Shown one piece after another: positions 54,069-62,678 of a stretch of DNA of 64,000 nucleotides; the stretch's first letter is position 1; each line of letters starts with the position of its first letter. The notes beneath the pieces were generated by a model. It saw only the letters and a program-made list of their open reading frames with translations. It was not told the origin of the DNA and made no database searches. The stretch spans positions 1 through 64,000 of the forward strand of contig NZ_FNVU01000002.1 in NCBI RefSeq assembly GCF_900107965.1, read 5' to 3'. This stretch comes from Actinacidiphila yanglinensis (GTDB taxonomy: Bacteria > Actinomycetota > Actinomycetes > Streptomycetales > Streptomycetaceae). Position numbers and translations under genes: made by a program.

Positions 54069-55661
54069 CTACCGCCCTTGGCCGGCGCGGGCCGGCGACC
54101 TGCGGACCGAGCGGCCGGCGAGCACTCCCGTGCGCCGCCCGTCCTCCATGACGAACCGCCCGTCGATCAGCACGTGCGGAATCCCGGTGGGCAGGGTGCG
54201 CGGGCGGTCGAAGGTGGCGCCGGCGGCGACCGTGTCCGGGTCGAAGAGCACCAGGTCGGCGCGGTGGCCGGGGCGGACCAGGCCGCGGTCGGCCAGCCGC
54301 AGCCGGGCCGCGGGCCGGCCGCTCAGGTGCGCCACGCACTCCTCCAGCGTCAGCACCCCCAGCTCGCGGACGTAGCGGCCCAGGTACTCGGGGAAGGTGC
54401 CGTAGGCGCGGGGGTGCGGTTTGGCGCCGCGCAGGATGCCGTCCGAGCCCGCGGTGTGCGCGCGATGGCGCATGATCGTGCGGACGTTGGGCTCGTCGCC
54501 GACGTGCTGGAGGATCGTGGTGCCCAGGCGGTCGTCGAGCAGCAGGCGGCGGGCGGTGGGCCAGCCGTCCACCCGGGTGCCGATGCGGGCGGACAGCGCG
54601 GGGTCGGTGACGCCCGAGATCTCGACGGTGGACCAGTCGACGGGCACCCCGTGGCAGCCGTCGGAGCCCTCGATCTCCAGGGTGCGGCGGATGGCCTCGG
54701 CGCTCGTGTCGTCGCGCAGCCGCGCCAGCGTGGCGTCCGGCCCGCCCTCCGCGGCCCAACTCGGCAGCAGCGCCACCAGGGTGGTGCAGCCGGGGGTGTA
54801 CGGATACGTGTCCAGGGTGACGTCGACGCCCGAGTCCAGGGCGCGGTCGAGCAGGGCCAGCAGTTCGGGGGCGCGGCCGGAGTTCTCGTCGAAGTTCATC
54901 GTGGCGTGCGCCAGGTGCAGGGCGCATCCCGACTGCCGGGCGAGCGTGACCATCTCCTCGTACGCGTCCAGCGCCCCGGCGCCGTACGACCGGTGGTGCG
55001 GGCAGTAGTAGCCGTCGTAGTGGGCCACCACCCGGCACAGCTCGGTGAGTTCGCCGTCGGAGGCGTACATCCCCGGGGTGTAGGTCAGCCCCGACGACAT
55101 CCCCACCGCGCCCTCGGCCAGGCCGCGCGCGACCTCCTCCTTCATCCGGTCCAGCTCGCGTTCCGACGGCGGCCGGTCGGTCCAGCCCATCACCATCGCC
55201 CGCACAGTGCCCTGGGGGACCAGGTAGGCGGCGTTCACCGCGATGCCCCGGTCCAGCCGGTCCAGGTACGCGCCGACCCCGCGCCAGCCGAACTCCAGGC
55301 CGTCGCCCGGGCCGTTCCACCCGGCGATCTGGGTGCGCAGCTCCTTGAGGGTGACGTCGTCCACCGGCGCGTAGGACAGTCCGTCCTGCCCCAGCACCTC
55401 CAGGGTCACCCCCTGGGCCGCCTTCGCCTCGTGCGCGGGATCCTCCAGCAGCGCGAGGTCGCTGTGCGCGTGCATGTCGATGAATCCCGGTGCCAGCGCC
55501 AGTCCCGCCGCGTCCACGACCCGCCGCCCGCCGAGCCGCCGCGACCCGTCGCCCTCCCGCCGGATCTCCGTGATGCGTCCCCGGTCCACCGCCACGTCCG
55601 CGACGTACGCCGGCCCACCGGTCCCATCCACCACCCGCGCCCCGCGCACCACCAAGTCCAT
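54069..55661 (-). CDS. N-acyl-D-amino-acid deacylase
   Basis: 530-residue amidohydrolase that frees D-amino acids from N-acyl derivatives. LAPGFIDMHAHSDLALLE holds the metal H-x-H; FHEVRHG-like His ligands follow in CPHHRSYG and LHLAHATMN, and SDGILRG the catalytic Asp. The Cys in the usual GNCG motif is replaced (VLGQDGLSYAP), so the bridging ligand may differ. ATG at 55661. It is followed, on the same strand upstream, by the D-serine dehydratase-like gene (109-base gap), so both are probably one transcript. Confidence 0.9.
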   Translation of the reverse strand: MDLVVRGARVVDGTGGPAYVADVAVDRGRITEIRREGDGSRRLGGRRVVDAAGLALAPGFIDMHAHSDLALLEDPAHEAKAAQGVTLEVLGQDGLSYAPVDDVTLKELRTQIAGWNGPGDGLEFGWRGVGAYLDRLDRGIAVNAAYLVPQGTVRAMVMGWTDRPPSERELDRMKEEVARGLAEGAVGMSSGLTYTPGMYASDGELTELCRVVAHYDGYYCPHHRSYGAGALDAYEEMVTLARQSGCALHLAHATMNFDENSGRAPELLALLDRALDSGVDVTLDTYPYTPGCTTLVALLPSWAAEGGPDATLARLRDDTSAEAIRRTLEIEGSDGCHGVPVDWSTVEISGVTDPALSARIGTRVDGWPTARRLLLDDRLGTTILQHVGDEPNVRTIMRHRAHTAGSDGILRGAKPHPRAYGTFPEYLGRYVRELGVLTLEECVAHLSGRPAARLRLADRGLVRPGHRADLVLFDPDTVAAGATFDRPRTLPTGIPHVLIDGRFVMEDGRRTGVLAGRSVRRSPARAGQGR

Positions 55662-55770
55662 GAGCAGCCGCTTCCCTTGCGAAACCGAACAGGTCCAGAC
55701 CATTCTGCGCCGCGCGCACCCGGGCCGCCGCGGTGGTCGCGGGCCGGCCCGGGGCGCTCCGGGCGCAGGA

Positions 55771-57054
55771 TCAGAAGAACGTGCGGACGTACGAGGTGAC
55801 CGTGCCGTCGGCCCGGGTGACCGGGATGAGGGGCCACTTGTCGAACGTGGTGCACGGGTGCGACAGGCCGAGGGCGACCCAGTCGCCGACCTCCAGGACG
55901 TCGTCCGAGGGGACGCGCAACCAGGCGTGCTGGTCGGAGAGCTTCGCGACCTCCAGCCCCTCCGGGGCCGGCCGCGAGGAGCCGTCGCGGGCGGAGCGGA
56001 CGGTGCGCGGCACCGGCAGCCCGAGGTCGTAAGGGGCGTCCCGCTTGCCGGCGTTGAGGAACGCCTGGTCCGGCGCCGGACGGGAGACCACCTGCGCCCA
56101 CAGCCGGAAGGCGGGCTGCAGGTCGCCGTCCTGCGGCACCCGGTTGAACGGGGTGATCTGCCGGTAGTGGTCGTCGTCGTGGGTGACGTACGCCCCCGAG
56201 CGCAGCAGCGGCAGCACCGGCCGGGACAACTCCGGTACGTCCGTGAAGACGTCGGCGACCGCGTCGAACCACGCCGACCCGCCCGCGCTCACCAAGATCT
56301 CCGCCGCGTCCGCGAACCGGCCGGCCCGGTCCAGCGTCGCGGCCAGCCCGACCAGGCGGCGCAGGTAGGCCCGCACCCGCTCCGGATCGGCCCCGGGCAC
56401 CTCGCCCTCGTAGCCGGCGACGCCCACCAGCCGCAGCGAGCCGGTCGCCGCGACCGCGGCGGCGACCGCCTCGGCCTCGGGCCCGGTACGGACGCCGGTC
56501 CGCGCGCCCTGCCCCGCGCCGAGTTCGACCACGACGTCCAGCGCCCGCCGCACGCCCGCCGCGCGCAGCGTCGCGTCCATCAACTCGACGCCGCGCAGCG
56601 AGTCGACGTAGGCGACGACCGAGAAGTCCGGGTCGGCGTCCTGCTCCGCGCCGATCCAGCGCAGGGCGGCCGCGTCGACCAGTTCGTTGGCGAGGAAGAT
56701 CCGCGGCACGCCGAACGCCCGTGCCACCCGCACCTGGTGGGGCATGGCCAGGGTGATCCCCCAGGCGCCGCGAGCGAGTTGGCGGGCGAAGAGCTGCGGG
56801 GCCATCGACGTCTTGCCGTGCGGTGCGAAGCGGAGCCCGTACTTGGCGGTGTATTCCTCCAGCGCCGTCAGGTTGTGCTCCAGTGCCTCCTCGGACAGGG
56901 CGAGCACCGGCGTGCCGAAACCGCCGTCGAACAGGCTGCGGCCCTGCGCGGCCAGTTCGCCCACGGTCAGCCCCTCGGCGTCGGCCGGAACCCCCTTGAA
57001 ACGATGGTCGACCCGCTCGCCGTCCAGCGCCGCGATCCGCTCGTCGATGTCCAT
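55771..57054 (-). CDS. D-serine dehydratase/D-threonine aldolase-like PLP enzyme
   Basis: 427 residues of fold type III (alanine racemase-like barrel). RFAPHGKTSMAPQLFARQL carries the PLP lysine. The C-terminal zinc site reads LSHPCTTFDKW (H-x-C), as in D-serine dehydratases; D-threonine aldolases have H-x-D. So ammonia, pyruvate or 2-ketobutyrate production from D-amino acids is predicted. ATG at 57054, first gene of the minus-strand unit, divergent from a sugar-kinase gene and facing the IclR-type operator. Confidence 0.88.
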   Translation of the reverse strand: MDIDERIAALDGERVDHRFKGVPADAEGLTVGELAAQGRSLFDGGFGTPVLALSEEALEHNLTALEEYTAKYGLRFAPHGKTSMAPQLFARQLARGAWGITLAMPHQVRVARAFGVPRIFLANELVDAAALRWIGAEQDADPDFSVVAYVDSLRGVELMDATLRAAGVRRALDVVVELGAGQGARTGVRTGPEAEAVAAAVAATGSLRLVGVAGYEGEVPGADPERVRAYLRRLVGLAATLDRAGRFADAAEILVSAGGSAWFDAVADVFTDVPELSRPVLPLLRSGAYVTHDDDHYRQITPFNRVPQDGDLQPAFRLWAQVVSRPAPDQAFLNAGKRDAPYDLGLPVPRTVRSARDGSSRPAPEGLEVAKLSDQHAWLRVPSDDVLEVGDWVALGLSHPCTTFDKWPLIPVTRADGTVTSYVRTFF

Positions 57055-57099
57055 CCACCCTCCCGGAGCGACCGGGCGGGCGTGCCGCGGCCGCGTCGT

Positions 57100-57128
57100 A
57101 CGACCGTTGCATCCTGTGCAACGGTCGT
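57100..57128. promoter_or_regulatory. Long palindrome: probable IclR operator
   Basis: ACGACCGTTGCA (57100-57111) and TGCAACGGTCGT (57117-57128): 12-bp perfect arms, spacer TCCTG. A second GTTGCGTATCCTGT overlaps on the right as a direct repeat of GTTGCATCCTGT. Lies between the divergent D-amino-acid and kinase units. The IclR gene is third in reach (58465). Confidence 0.85.
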
Positions 57129-57328
57129 TGCGTATCCTGTTTCCTGCTGTCTAACATCCTGGTCGGCGCGGGGTCAACGGTGGCCGGACCGCATGGCCCG
57201 GCCCGATCCGCATCGACCCAGGGCCCGGACCGATGTCCGGGCCGAAGCCGGGCCGGACCCGGAGCGACCCCGGGACGGCTCGGACCGCCGGCCCGCACGT
57301 GCCGTACCGACGAGGAGCGGAGACCCGC

Positions 57329-58468
57329 GTGACCGCAACGCCGCCGAGCGCCGCACGCGCCCCACGTGCCGCACGCGATGAGGGTTCCGCACGCGCCGAG
57401 GGCTCCGCGCGGGTCGACGTCGTGTGCCTGGGGGAGTCCATGGTCACCTTCGTGCCCTCGCGGCCCGGCCCGCTCGCCCAGGTCCCCTCCTTCCACCGTG
57501 CCATCGGCGGTGCGGAGTCCAACGTGGCCTGCACCCTCGCCCGCGCCGGCCACTCCACCCGCTGGGTGAGCCGGGTGGGCGCGGACGGTTTCGGCGACCA
57601 CCTCGTGGACGCCATCGCCGCCGCCGGCGTCGACGTCAGCGCGGTGCAGCGCGACCCGCACCGCCCCACCGGCGTCTACTTCCGGACCGCGGCGGAGCGC
57701 GCCACCACCCTGGCCGGGCCGGCCGGCCGCGCCGAGGTCGTCTACTACCGCAAGGGTTCGGCCGCCTCCGCGCTGTCGCCCACCCTGGTCCGCCGGCGCG
57801 ACGTGTGGGCCGGCCGGGTCCTGCACCTGACCGGCATCACCGGCGCCCTGTCCGCGACCTGCCGCGCCCTGATGGCCCGCCTCACCCACCGCGAACCGGG
57901 CCGCCCGCTGGTCTCCTTCGACGTCAACCACCGGCCCGCACTGTGGCACGGCGCCGACCCCTGGCAGCTCGCCGAACTGGCCCGCGGCTGCGACCTGGTC
58001 TTCGTCGGCGAGGACGAGGCGCAGGCGGCCTGGGGCCTGCCGGACGCGGACGCGGTGCGGGCCGCGCTGCCGGAGCCGGCCGTGCTCGTGGTCAAGCAGG
58101 GCGCGGCGGGCGCGACGGTCTTCACGTCGGAGGAGGCCGTGCGGACCGCGGACTCGCCCCGGGCGGGCGGCCGTTCGATCCGGCTGCGGGTTCCCGCGCC
58201 CTCCGTCGACGTGGTCGCGCACGTCGGTGCCGGCGACGCCTTCGCCGCCGGGTTCCTGTCCGCGACGCTGCGCGGGCTGCCGCTGCGGGACCGGATGCGC
58301 CACGGCCACCTGCTGGCCGCCGCCGCCCTCACGGTGCCCGACGACCTGGCGGTGCCGCCGGATCGGGCCCGGGCTGACGCGCTGGCCCTGCTGGACGACA
58401 CGGCATGGGGAAGACTGCGGCTGGGCCCGGGGTGGGCGCGCGACACGGGCGGAGGGGTACCGGGATGA
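57329..58468 (+). CDS. PfkB-family sugar kinase (2-keto-3-deoxygluconate kinase-like)
   Basis: 379 residues. A ribokinase-fold protein: VDVVCLGESMVTFVPSRPGPLAQ and FHRAIGGAESNVACTLARAG at the N-terminus, SFDVNHRPALW, VVKQGAAGATVF, and the catalytic GxGD motif HVGAGDAFAAGF. KDG kinases have this pattern. GTG at 57329 with GAGGAG upstream; 30 N-terminal residues are Ala-rich and variable. The IclR gene starts within its stop (ATGA). Confidence 0.9.
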   Translation: MTATPPSAARAPRAARDEGSARAEGSARVDVVCLGESMVTFVPSRPGPLAQVPSFHRAIGGAESNVACTLARAGHSTRWVSRVGADGFGDHLVDAIAAAGVDVSAVQRDPHRPTGVYFRTAAERATTLAGPAGRAEVVYYRKGSAASALSPTLVRRRDVWAGRVLHLTGITGALSATCRALMARLTHREPGRPLVSFDVNHRPALWHGADPWQLAELARGCDLVFVGEDEAQAAWGLPDADAVRAALPEPAVLVVKQGAAGATVFTSEEAVRTADSPRAGGRSIRLRVPAPSVDVVAHVGAGDAFAAGFLSATLRGLPLRDRMRHGHLLAAAALTVPDDLAVPPDRARADALALLDDTAWGRLRLGPGWARDTGGGVPG

Positions 58469-59412
58469 GCCAGACCGTGGACCGGGCGCTGAGCATCCTG
58501 CCGCTGCTCGCCGAGGGGCCGGCGGGGCTCGAACAGGTCGCCTTGCGGCTGGACGTGCACAAGTCGACCGCGCTGCGGCTGCTGCGCACCCTGCACGAAC
58601 ACGGTCTGGTCTACCGCCAGCAGGACCAGCGCTACCGGCTCGGCGCCCGGCTGTTCGCCCTCGCCCAGCAGGCCGTCGAGGCGCTCGACATCCGCGAGAT
58701 CGCCCATCCGCACCTGGCCGCGCTCAACGAGCGCACCGGCCACACCGTGCACCTCGCCGTCTACGAGCAGGGCGAGGTGGTCTACATCGACAAGGTGGAG
58801 AGCCGCTACCCGGTGCGGATGTACTCCCGGATCGGCCGCCCCGTGGCCCTCACCGTGGCGGCCGTCGCCAAGCTGCTCCTGGCCGACCTGCCGGAGGGCG
58901 AACGCCGGACGGTCGCCGAAGGGCTGGACTACCCCCGCTACACCGCGCGTTCGACGCCGGACGCGGCCGCGTTCCTCGCCGAACTCGCCCGGGTGCGCGA
59001 GCAGGGCTGGGCGAGCGACCTCGGCGGCCACGAGGAGTCCATCAACTGCGTCGGCGCGCCGATCCACGGCCCGGACGGCCGGGTGTGCGCCGCGATGTCG
59101 CTGTCCGCACCCAACGTGGTGGTCGGCGCCGCCGAACTGCTGCGGCTGCGCCCGGTGATCCTGCGCACGGCGCAGGCGATCGGCCGGGAGCTGTGCGGCA
59201 GGAGCGAGGACGACGGGTACGACGCGGACGAGCGGTACAGCGACGTTCCGTACGGTGGCCCGGCCGATCCCGCGGACACGGCGCATCCCGCGGGCCCGGC
59301 TCACCCCGCGGCTCCGGCCCCCACCGGGGACCTGACTCATCCTGCGGATCCGGCCCACCCCGCCGATCCTGCCCACCACCACGAACCGAGCGACGAGGAC
59401 AGCACCGCATGA
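58465..59412 (+). CDS. IclR-family transcriptional regulator
   Basis: 315 residues. Winged helix: QTVDRALSILPLLAEGPAGLEQVALRLDVHKSTALRLLRTLHEHGLVYRQ (residues 2-60), then the GAF-like effector domain (to about 250) with TVHLAVYEQGEVVYIDKVES and AAVAKLLLADL. The tail (about 265-315) is a Pro/Ala/His repeat (PADPAHPADPAHHH). ATG at 58465 overlaps the kinase stop. Likely binds the palindrome at 57100-57128 and controls both divergent units. Confidence 0.94.
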   Translation: MSQTVDRALSILPLLAEGPAGLEQVALRLDVHKSTALRLLRTLHEHGLVYRQQDQRYRLGARLFALAQQAVEALDIREIAHPHLAALNERTGHTVHLAVYEQGEVVYIDKVESRYPVRMYSRIGRPVALTVAAVAKLLLADLPEGERRTVAEGLDYPRYTARSTPDAAAFLAELARVREQGWASDLGGHEESINCVGAPIHGPDGRVCAAMSLSAPNVVVGAAELLRLRPVILRTAQAIGRELCGRSEDDGYDADERYSDVPYGGPADPADTAHPAGPAHPAAPAPTGDLTHPADPAHPADPAHHHEPSDEDSTA

Positions 59413-59819
59413 GCGACCAGCCCAAGACCGCGATCACCCCGCCCACGCACACCGTGCCGCCCGCGCGGTTCTCGCACGGCGTCCGCAAGGGCAACATCCT
59501 CCAGGTCGCCGGCCAGGTCGGCTTCCTGCCCGCCGTGGAGGGCGTGCCGCCGACCCCCGCCGGGCCGACCCTGCGCGAGCAGGCGCGCCAGACCCTCGCG
59601 AACGTCCACTCCGTCCTGACGGCCGGCGGCGCGACCTGGGAGGACGTGGTGATGATCCGCGTCTACCTGACCGACACCGCGCACTTCGCCGAGCTGAACG
59701 AGATCTACAACGCCTACTTCGCCGATCTCCAGGAGCCCCCCGCCGCCCGCACGACCGTCTACGTCGGGCTGCCCGCCGGCCTGCTGATCGAGATCGACGC
59801 GCTGGCCGTCCTGGGGTGA
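59409..59819 (+). CDS. ridA: RidA-family reactive imine deaminase
   Basis: 136 residues. RidA/YjgF fold: ILQVAGQVGFLP, TLANVHSVLTAGGATWEDVVMIRVYLTD, and ARTTVYVGLPAGLLIEIDALAV, which holds the active-site Arg and acidic residue. It hydrolyses the 2-aminoacrylate or imines made by PLP dehydratases. Start ATG 59409 overlaps the iclR stop (ATGA). Its place in the D-amino-acid cluster gives it a clear job. Confidence 0.94.
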   Translation: MSDQPKTAITPPTHTVPPARFSHGVRKGNILQVAGQVGFLPAVEGVPPTPAGPTLREQARQTLANVHSVLTAGGATWEDVVMIRVYLTDTAHFAELNEIYNAYFADLQEPPAARTTVYVGLPAGLLIEIDALAVLG

Positions 59820-59861
59820 TCCGCGGCCGCCCCGGTCCGCGGACCCGCCACGGTCCTCGTG

Positions 59862-59909
59862 ACGCGCCGCAGGGGCGCGGGGAGAACTCTCCGCGCCCCT
59901 GCGGCGCGT
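59862..59909. terminator. Long bidirectional hairpin after ridA
   Basis: ACGCGCCGCAGGGGCGC (59862-59878) with GGAGA (59881-59885) pairs with TCTCC (59888-59892) and GCGCCCCTGCGGCGCGT (59893-59909); two unpaired G bases form a bulge on the left side. Between convergent ridA and the chitinase-like gene. Confidence 0.88.
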
Positions 59910-59938
59910 GCTGTGCGTACTGCTCGTGCAGGTCCTGC

Positions 59939-61453
59939 TTACGGCATCGCGTGGACGTGCGCGCCGACCGTGTTCGACCAGGAGTTGCCGTTGGAGGCGT
60001 CCCAGTTCGTGGACCAGGTCATGGCGCCGCGGATGGTGGGCCACTTGGCGGAGGGGTGGAAGCTGCCGCAACCCGTGCCGCTGGCAAGGCAGTCGAGCGC
60101 GTTGTCGACCACCGACGGGGAGACGTAGCCGGAACCGGCCGCGCTGGTCGACGCAGGGGTGCCGATGCCGACCTGGGACGGGTCGAGCCCGCTCTGGATC
60201 GCGGTGCAGGCCAGGGTCGTGATGAAGTCCACGGTGCCCTGGCTGTACACGCCGCCGTCACAGCCGTTCATCGAACCGCTGTTGTAGTACTGCGTGTTCA
60301 CCACGGTGAGGATGTCCTTGATGTTCAGCGCGGTGGCCAGGTAGTCACTGGACGGCGACAGCATGTCGATCGTCTGCGGCGCCATCGTGATGATCAGCCC
60401 CGAACCCGCCTTCGTGTGCAGGCTGCGCAGCGCCTGCGACATGTAGGTCGGGTCGATCCCGTTCTCCAGGTCGATGTCGACGCCGTTGAAGCCGTAGGTC
60501 TGCATCAGGGTGTAGACGCTGTTGGCGAAGTTCGTCGCCGAGGCCGAGTCACGCACCGAGATGGTGCCGTTCTGCCCGCCGACGGAGATGACCACCTTCT
60601 TGCCCGCCGCCTGCTTGGCCGCGATGTCCGCCTTGAACTGCGCCTCGCTGTAGTTGAGCGCCGGGTCGAGGGAGAAGGTGACCGCGCCGGGCGTGCTGGT
60701 GGCGGTGGCGAAGGCCACCGCGATGATGTCGTACTGGTTCTGCACCTGCGCGAGGGTCTGCACCTGCGCGCCGTTGCTGAAGTCCTGCCAGTAGCCGGTC
60801 ACCGCGTGCTTGGGCAGGTCGCTGGCCGGCGGGGTGACGGGGGTGGTGGGCGGGGTCGTCGGGGGAGTGGTGGGAGGAGTGGTCGGCGGGGTGGTGCCGG
60901 TGCCGCCCGGGCCGGACAGCGTGACGTCGTCGGCGTAGTAGGCGGGCTGGCCGTACCAGCCGTGGGTGTACACGGTCACCGAGGTGGTGCTCGCGCCGGT
61001 GGTGAAGCCGACGCTGAGCTGCGTATACGTGGAGGCACCCGGCGTCCAGGTGGACGGGTCGGTGCCGCCGGTGCCGGTCGCCCCGAGGTAGACGTACGAC
61101 CCCTGCACCCAAGCGCTGAGCGTGTACGCGGAGTTGGGCTGCACGCTGATGGTCTGCGCGCACTGGCCGGTGTCGCTGTTGGACGGGGTGGCCTTGAGCG
61201 CGGTCGACCCGGAGTGCACCGGGCTGGTGACGGTTGCGCCGCTGCCGGCCGTGCATGTCCAGCCGGAAAGTCCGCTCTCGAAACCGGAGTTGGCCACCAG
61301 GTTGGTGGTGGCGGCGTCGGCGGCGCCCTGCGAGACCAGCGCGACGGCGGAGCCGACGACCGCGGCGGCGCTCAGCCCGGCGATCACCCGGCGCTTGAGG
61401 ATTCCTCTCGACTTCGCATGACTCGCTCGATTCGCGTGCGATGCACGTTCCAC
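59939..61453 (-). CDS. Secreted chitinase-like GH18 enzyme with N-terminal CBM
   Basis: 504 residues. A twin-like basic N-region and signal peptide (cleavage near GAADA-ATT, residue about 47) precede a carbohydrate-binding domain of the NLVANSGFESGLSGW type (about 48-180), a Thr/Pro repeat linker (TTPPTTPPTTPPTTP) and a GH18 barrel (about 210-504). Conserved strand VVISVGGQNGT and catalytic GVDIDLENG (D-x-D-x-E) are intact. It should break chitin outside the cell. GTG at 61453 has AGGAGG before it. A DasR-type site lies 104 bases upstream. Confidence 0.92.
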   Translation of the reverse strand: MERASHANRASHAKSRGILKRRVIAGLSAAAVVGSAVALVSQGAADAATTNLVANSGFESGLSGWTCTAGSGATVTSPVHSGSTALKATPSNSDTGQCAQTISVQPNSAYTLSAWVQGSYVYLGATGTGGTDPSTWTPGASTYTQLSVGFTTGASTTSVTVYTHGWYGQPAYYADDVTLSGPGGTGTTPPTTPPTTPPTTPPTTPVTPPASDLPKHAVTGYWQDFSNGAQVQTLAQVQNQYDIIAVAFATATSTPGAVTFSLDPALNYSEAQFKADIAAKQAAGKKVVISVGGQNGTISVRDSASATNFANSVYTLMQTYGFNGVDIDLENGIDPTYMSQALRSLHTKAGSGLIITMAPQTIDMLSPSSDYLATALNIKDILTVVNTQYYNSGSMNGCDGGVYSQGTVDFITTLACTAIQSGLDPSQVGIGTPASTSAAGSGYVSPSVVDNALDCLASGTGCGSFHPSAKWPTIRGAMTWSTNWDASNGNSWSNTVGAHVHAMP

Positions 61454-61556
61454 GACTGCCTCCTGGGGGCAAGGAGTTGGGGGGTGGTGGGGTGTGCGGG
61501 TGTGCGGGTTGCCCGGATCACCGTGAATGACATGGACACACGTAGTAGGGAGAAAG

Positions 61557-61586
61557 TTGGTCCAGACCAATGGGGTTGTCAAGACC
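61557..61586. promoter_or_regulatory. DasR-like dre site and second half-repeat
   Basis: TTGGTCCAGACCAA (61557-61570), close to the dre consensus TGGTCTAGACCA, and then a weaker copy TTGTCAAGACCT (about 61575-61586). Paired 12-bp repeats of this sort are known in Streptomyces chitinase promoters. DasR represses chitinases until glucosamine-6-phosphate is present. Site is upstream of the GH18 gene on the minus strand. Confidence 0.85.
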
Positions 61587-61730
61587 TCTGCCGGACACCG
61601 GTCGTTCACCGGCACTGATCCGCAACTTTCCGCGCCCAACCCGCTACACATCGATAAGCTGACGACCGCGTACGGCCAGGCGGACCCGGCTCGCCCCGGA
61701 CCGCCGCGCGCAGATGGGGAGGGGTGCCGC

Positions 61731-62666
61731 ATGCCGAGCGTCATCACGGTCACCTCGGACGACCTCGCGCTCCCGCTGGAGGAGCTGGTGGTGCGCACCT
61801 CCACCGCCCTGGACACCCACGGCCACCTGATCGCCCTCGCCCCCGCCGAGCCGGACGACCCCGCCCGGCGCCGGATGCACACCGTGCGGTCCGCCCTGGA
61901 GGGCGACCGGATCGCGATCGTGCCGCTGACCCTGCCGCCGCTGGCCCGCACCCTGCTCGGCGAGCAGTTGCGGCAGCTGTCCGGCACCGACCTCGGGCCC
62001 GGCGTGCTGGCCGGCGCCGCCCGGCTGCTGTCGTACTACCTGCACTCCGGCGCGCTGCTCGCCTCGGTCAGCAAGCTGGACCGGGTGCCGGTCACCGTCG
62101 GCAGCCACGTCAAGTCCCTCGTCCCCGGGCGGCACTTCGCGGTGGTGGCGCACCCGGAGGCGTACCTGGGCGAGGCCGACCCGGCGCACGTGCCGCCCGG
62201 CCCCGGCTACCAGACGCAGCTCGCCGTGGCGGGCACGGGCCTCGACCCCGGCTGGATCACCGGTCCGCTCGCCGCCGGCTGGCACACCCAGCATCTGCGC
62301 GAGGTACCGCTGCCGCCCGACTCGGCGCGCTGGTGGGGCACTTCGCGGCTGGTCGAGTTCACCGCGTACATCGCCGACGTCGGCATGCTCTACCAACTCG
62401 TCACCTCGGTACGGCGCGACACCTGCACCTGGTGCGGGCTCGAAGTGATCGGCGACCAGTGCCTGTTCTGCGCCACCCGGCTCGGTGAGCGCAACGCCCC
62501 GGCCAAGCACGCCGCCCGCCTGCCCGGGCGCGCGGTCGAGACCCCCCGCCGCCCCCAACTCCTCTCATCGCTCGGTCTTCCTGCTCGCTCGCTCCATGGA
62601 CGGCCCCCTGTCCCGCCGGACCCCGCGAGCTCGGGCGTCAGCCCTCGACAACCCCACAAGCGATAG
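61731..62666 (+). CDS. Zinc-ribbon-containing protein of the tad-pilus neighbourhood
   Basis: 311 residues. No known enzyme motif. TCTWCGLEVIGDQCLFCATRLG near residue 230 is a C-x-x-C...C-x-x-C zinc ribbon. The rest is soluble and mixed alpha/beta (SVITVTSDDLALPLEELVVR at the start), with an Arg/Pro tail. ATG at 61731 follows GGGGAGGGG. A gene of this sort precedes cpaB in streptomycete tad loci; function unknown. The cpaB gene starts 12 bases after its stop, so it is in the same transcript. Confidence 0.78.
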   Translation: MPSVITVTSDDLALPLEELVVRTSTALDTHGHLIALAPAEPDDPARRRMHTVRSALEGDRIAIVPLTLPPLARTLLGEQLRQLSGTDLGPGVLAGAARLLSYYLHSGALLASVSKLDRVPVTVGSHVKSLVPGRHFAVVAHPEAYLGEADPAHVPPGPGYQTQLAVAGTGLDPGWITGPLAAGWHTQHLREVPLPPDSARWWGTSRLVEFTAYIADVGMLYQLVTSVRRDTCTWCGLEVIGDQCLFCATRLGERNAPAKHAARLPGRAVETPRRPQLLSSLGLPARSLHGRPPVPPDPASSGVSPRQPHKR

Positions 62667-62678
62667 GTCCGCCCCTCC

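Noticed and set aside
55406..58309. 967-codon minus-strand frame
   Set aside because: Shadow over the kinase and dehydratase genes; no domain.
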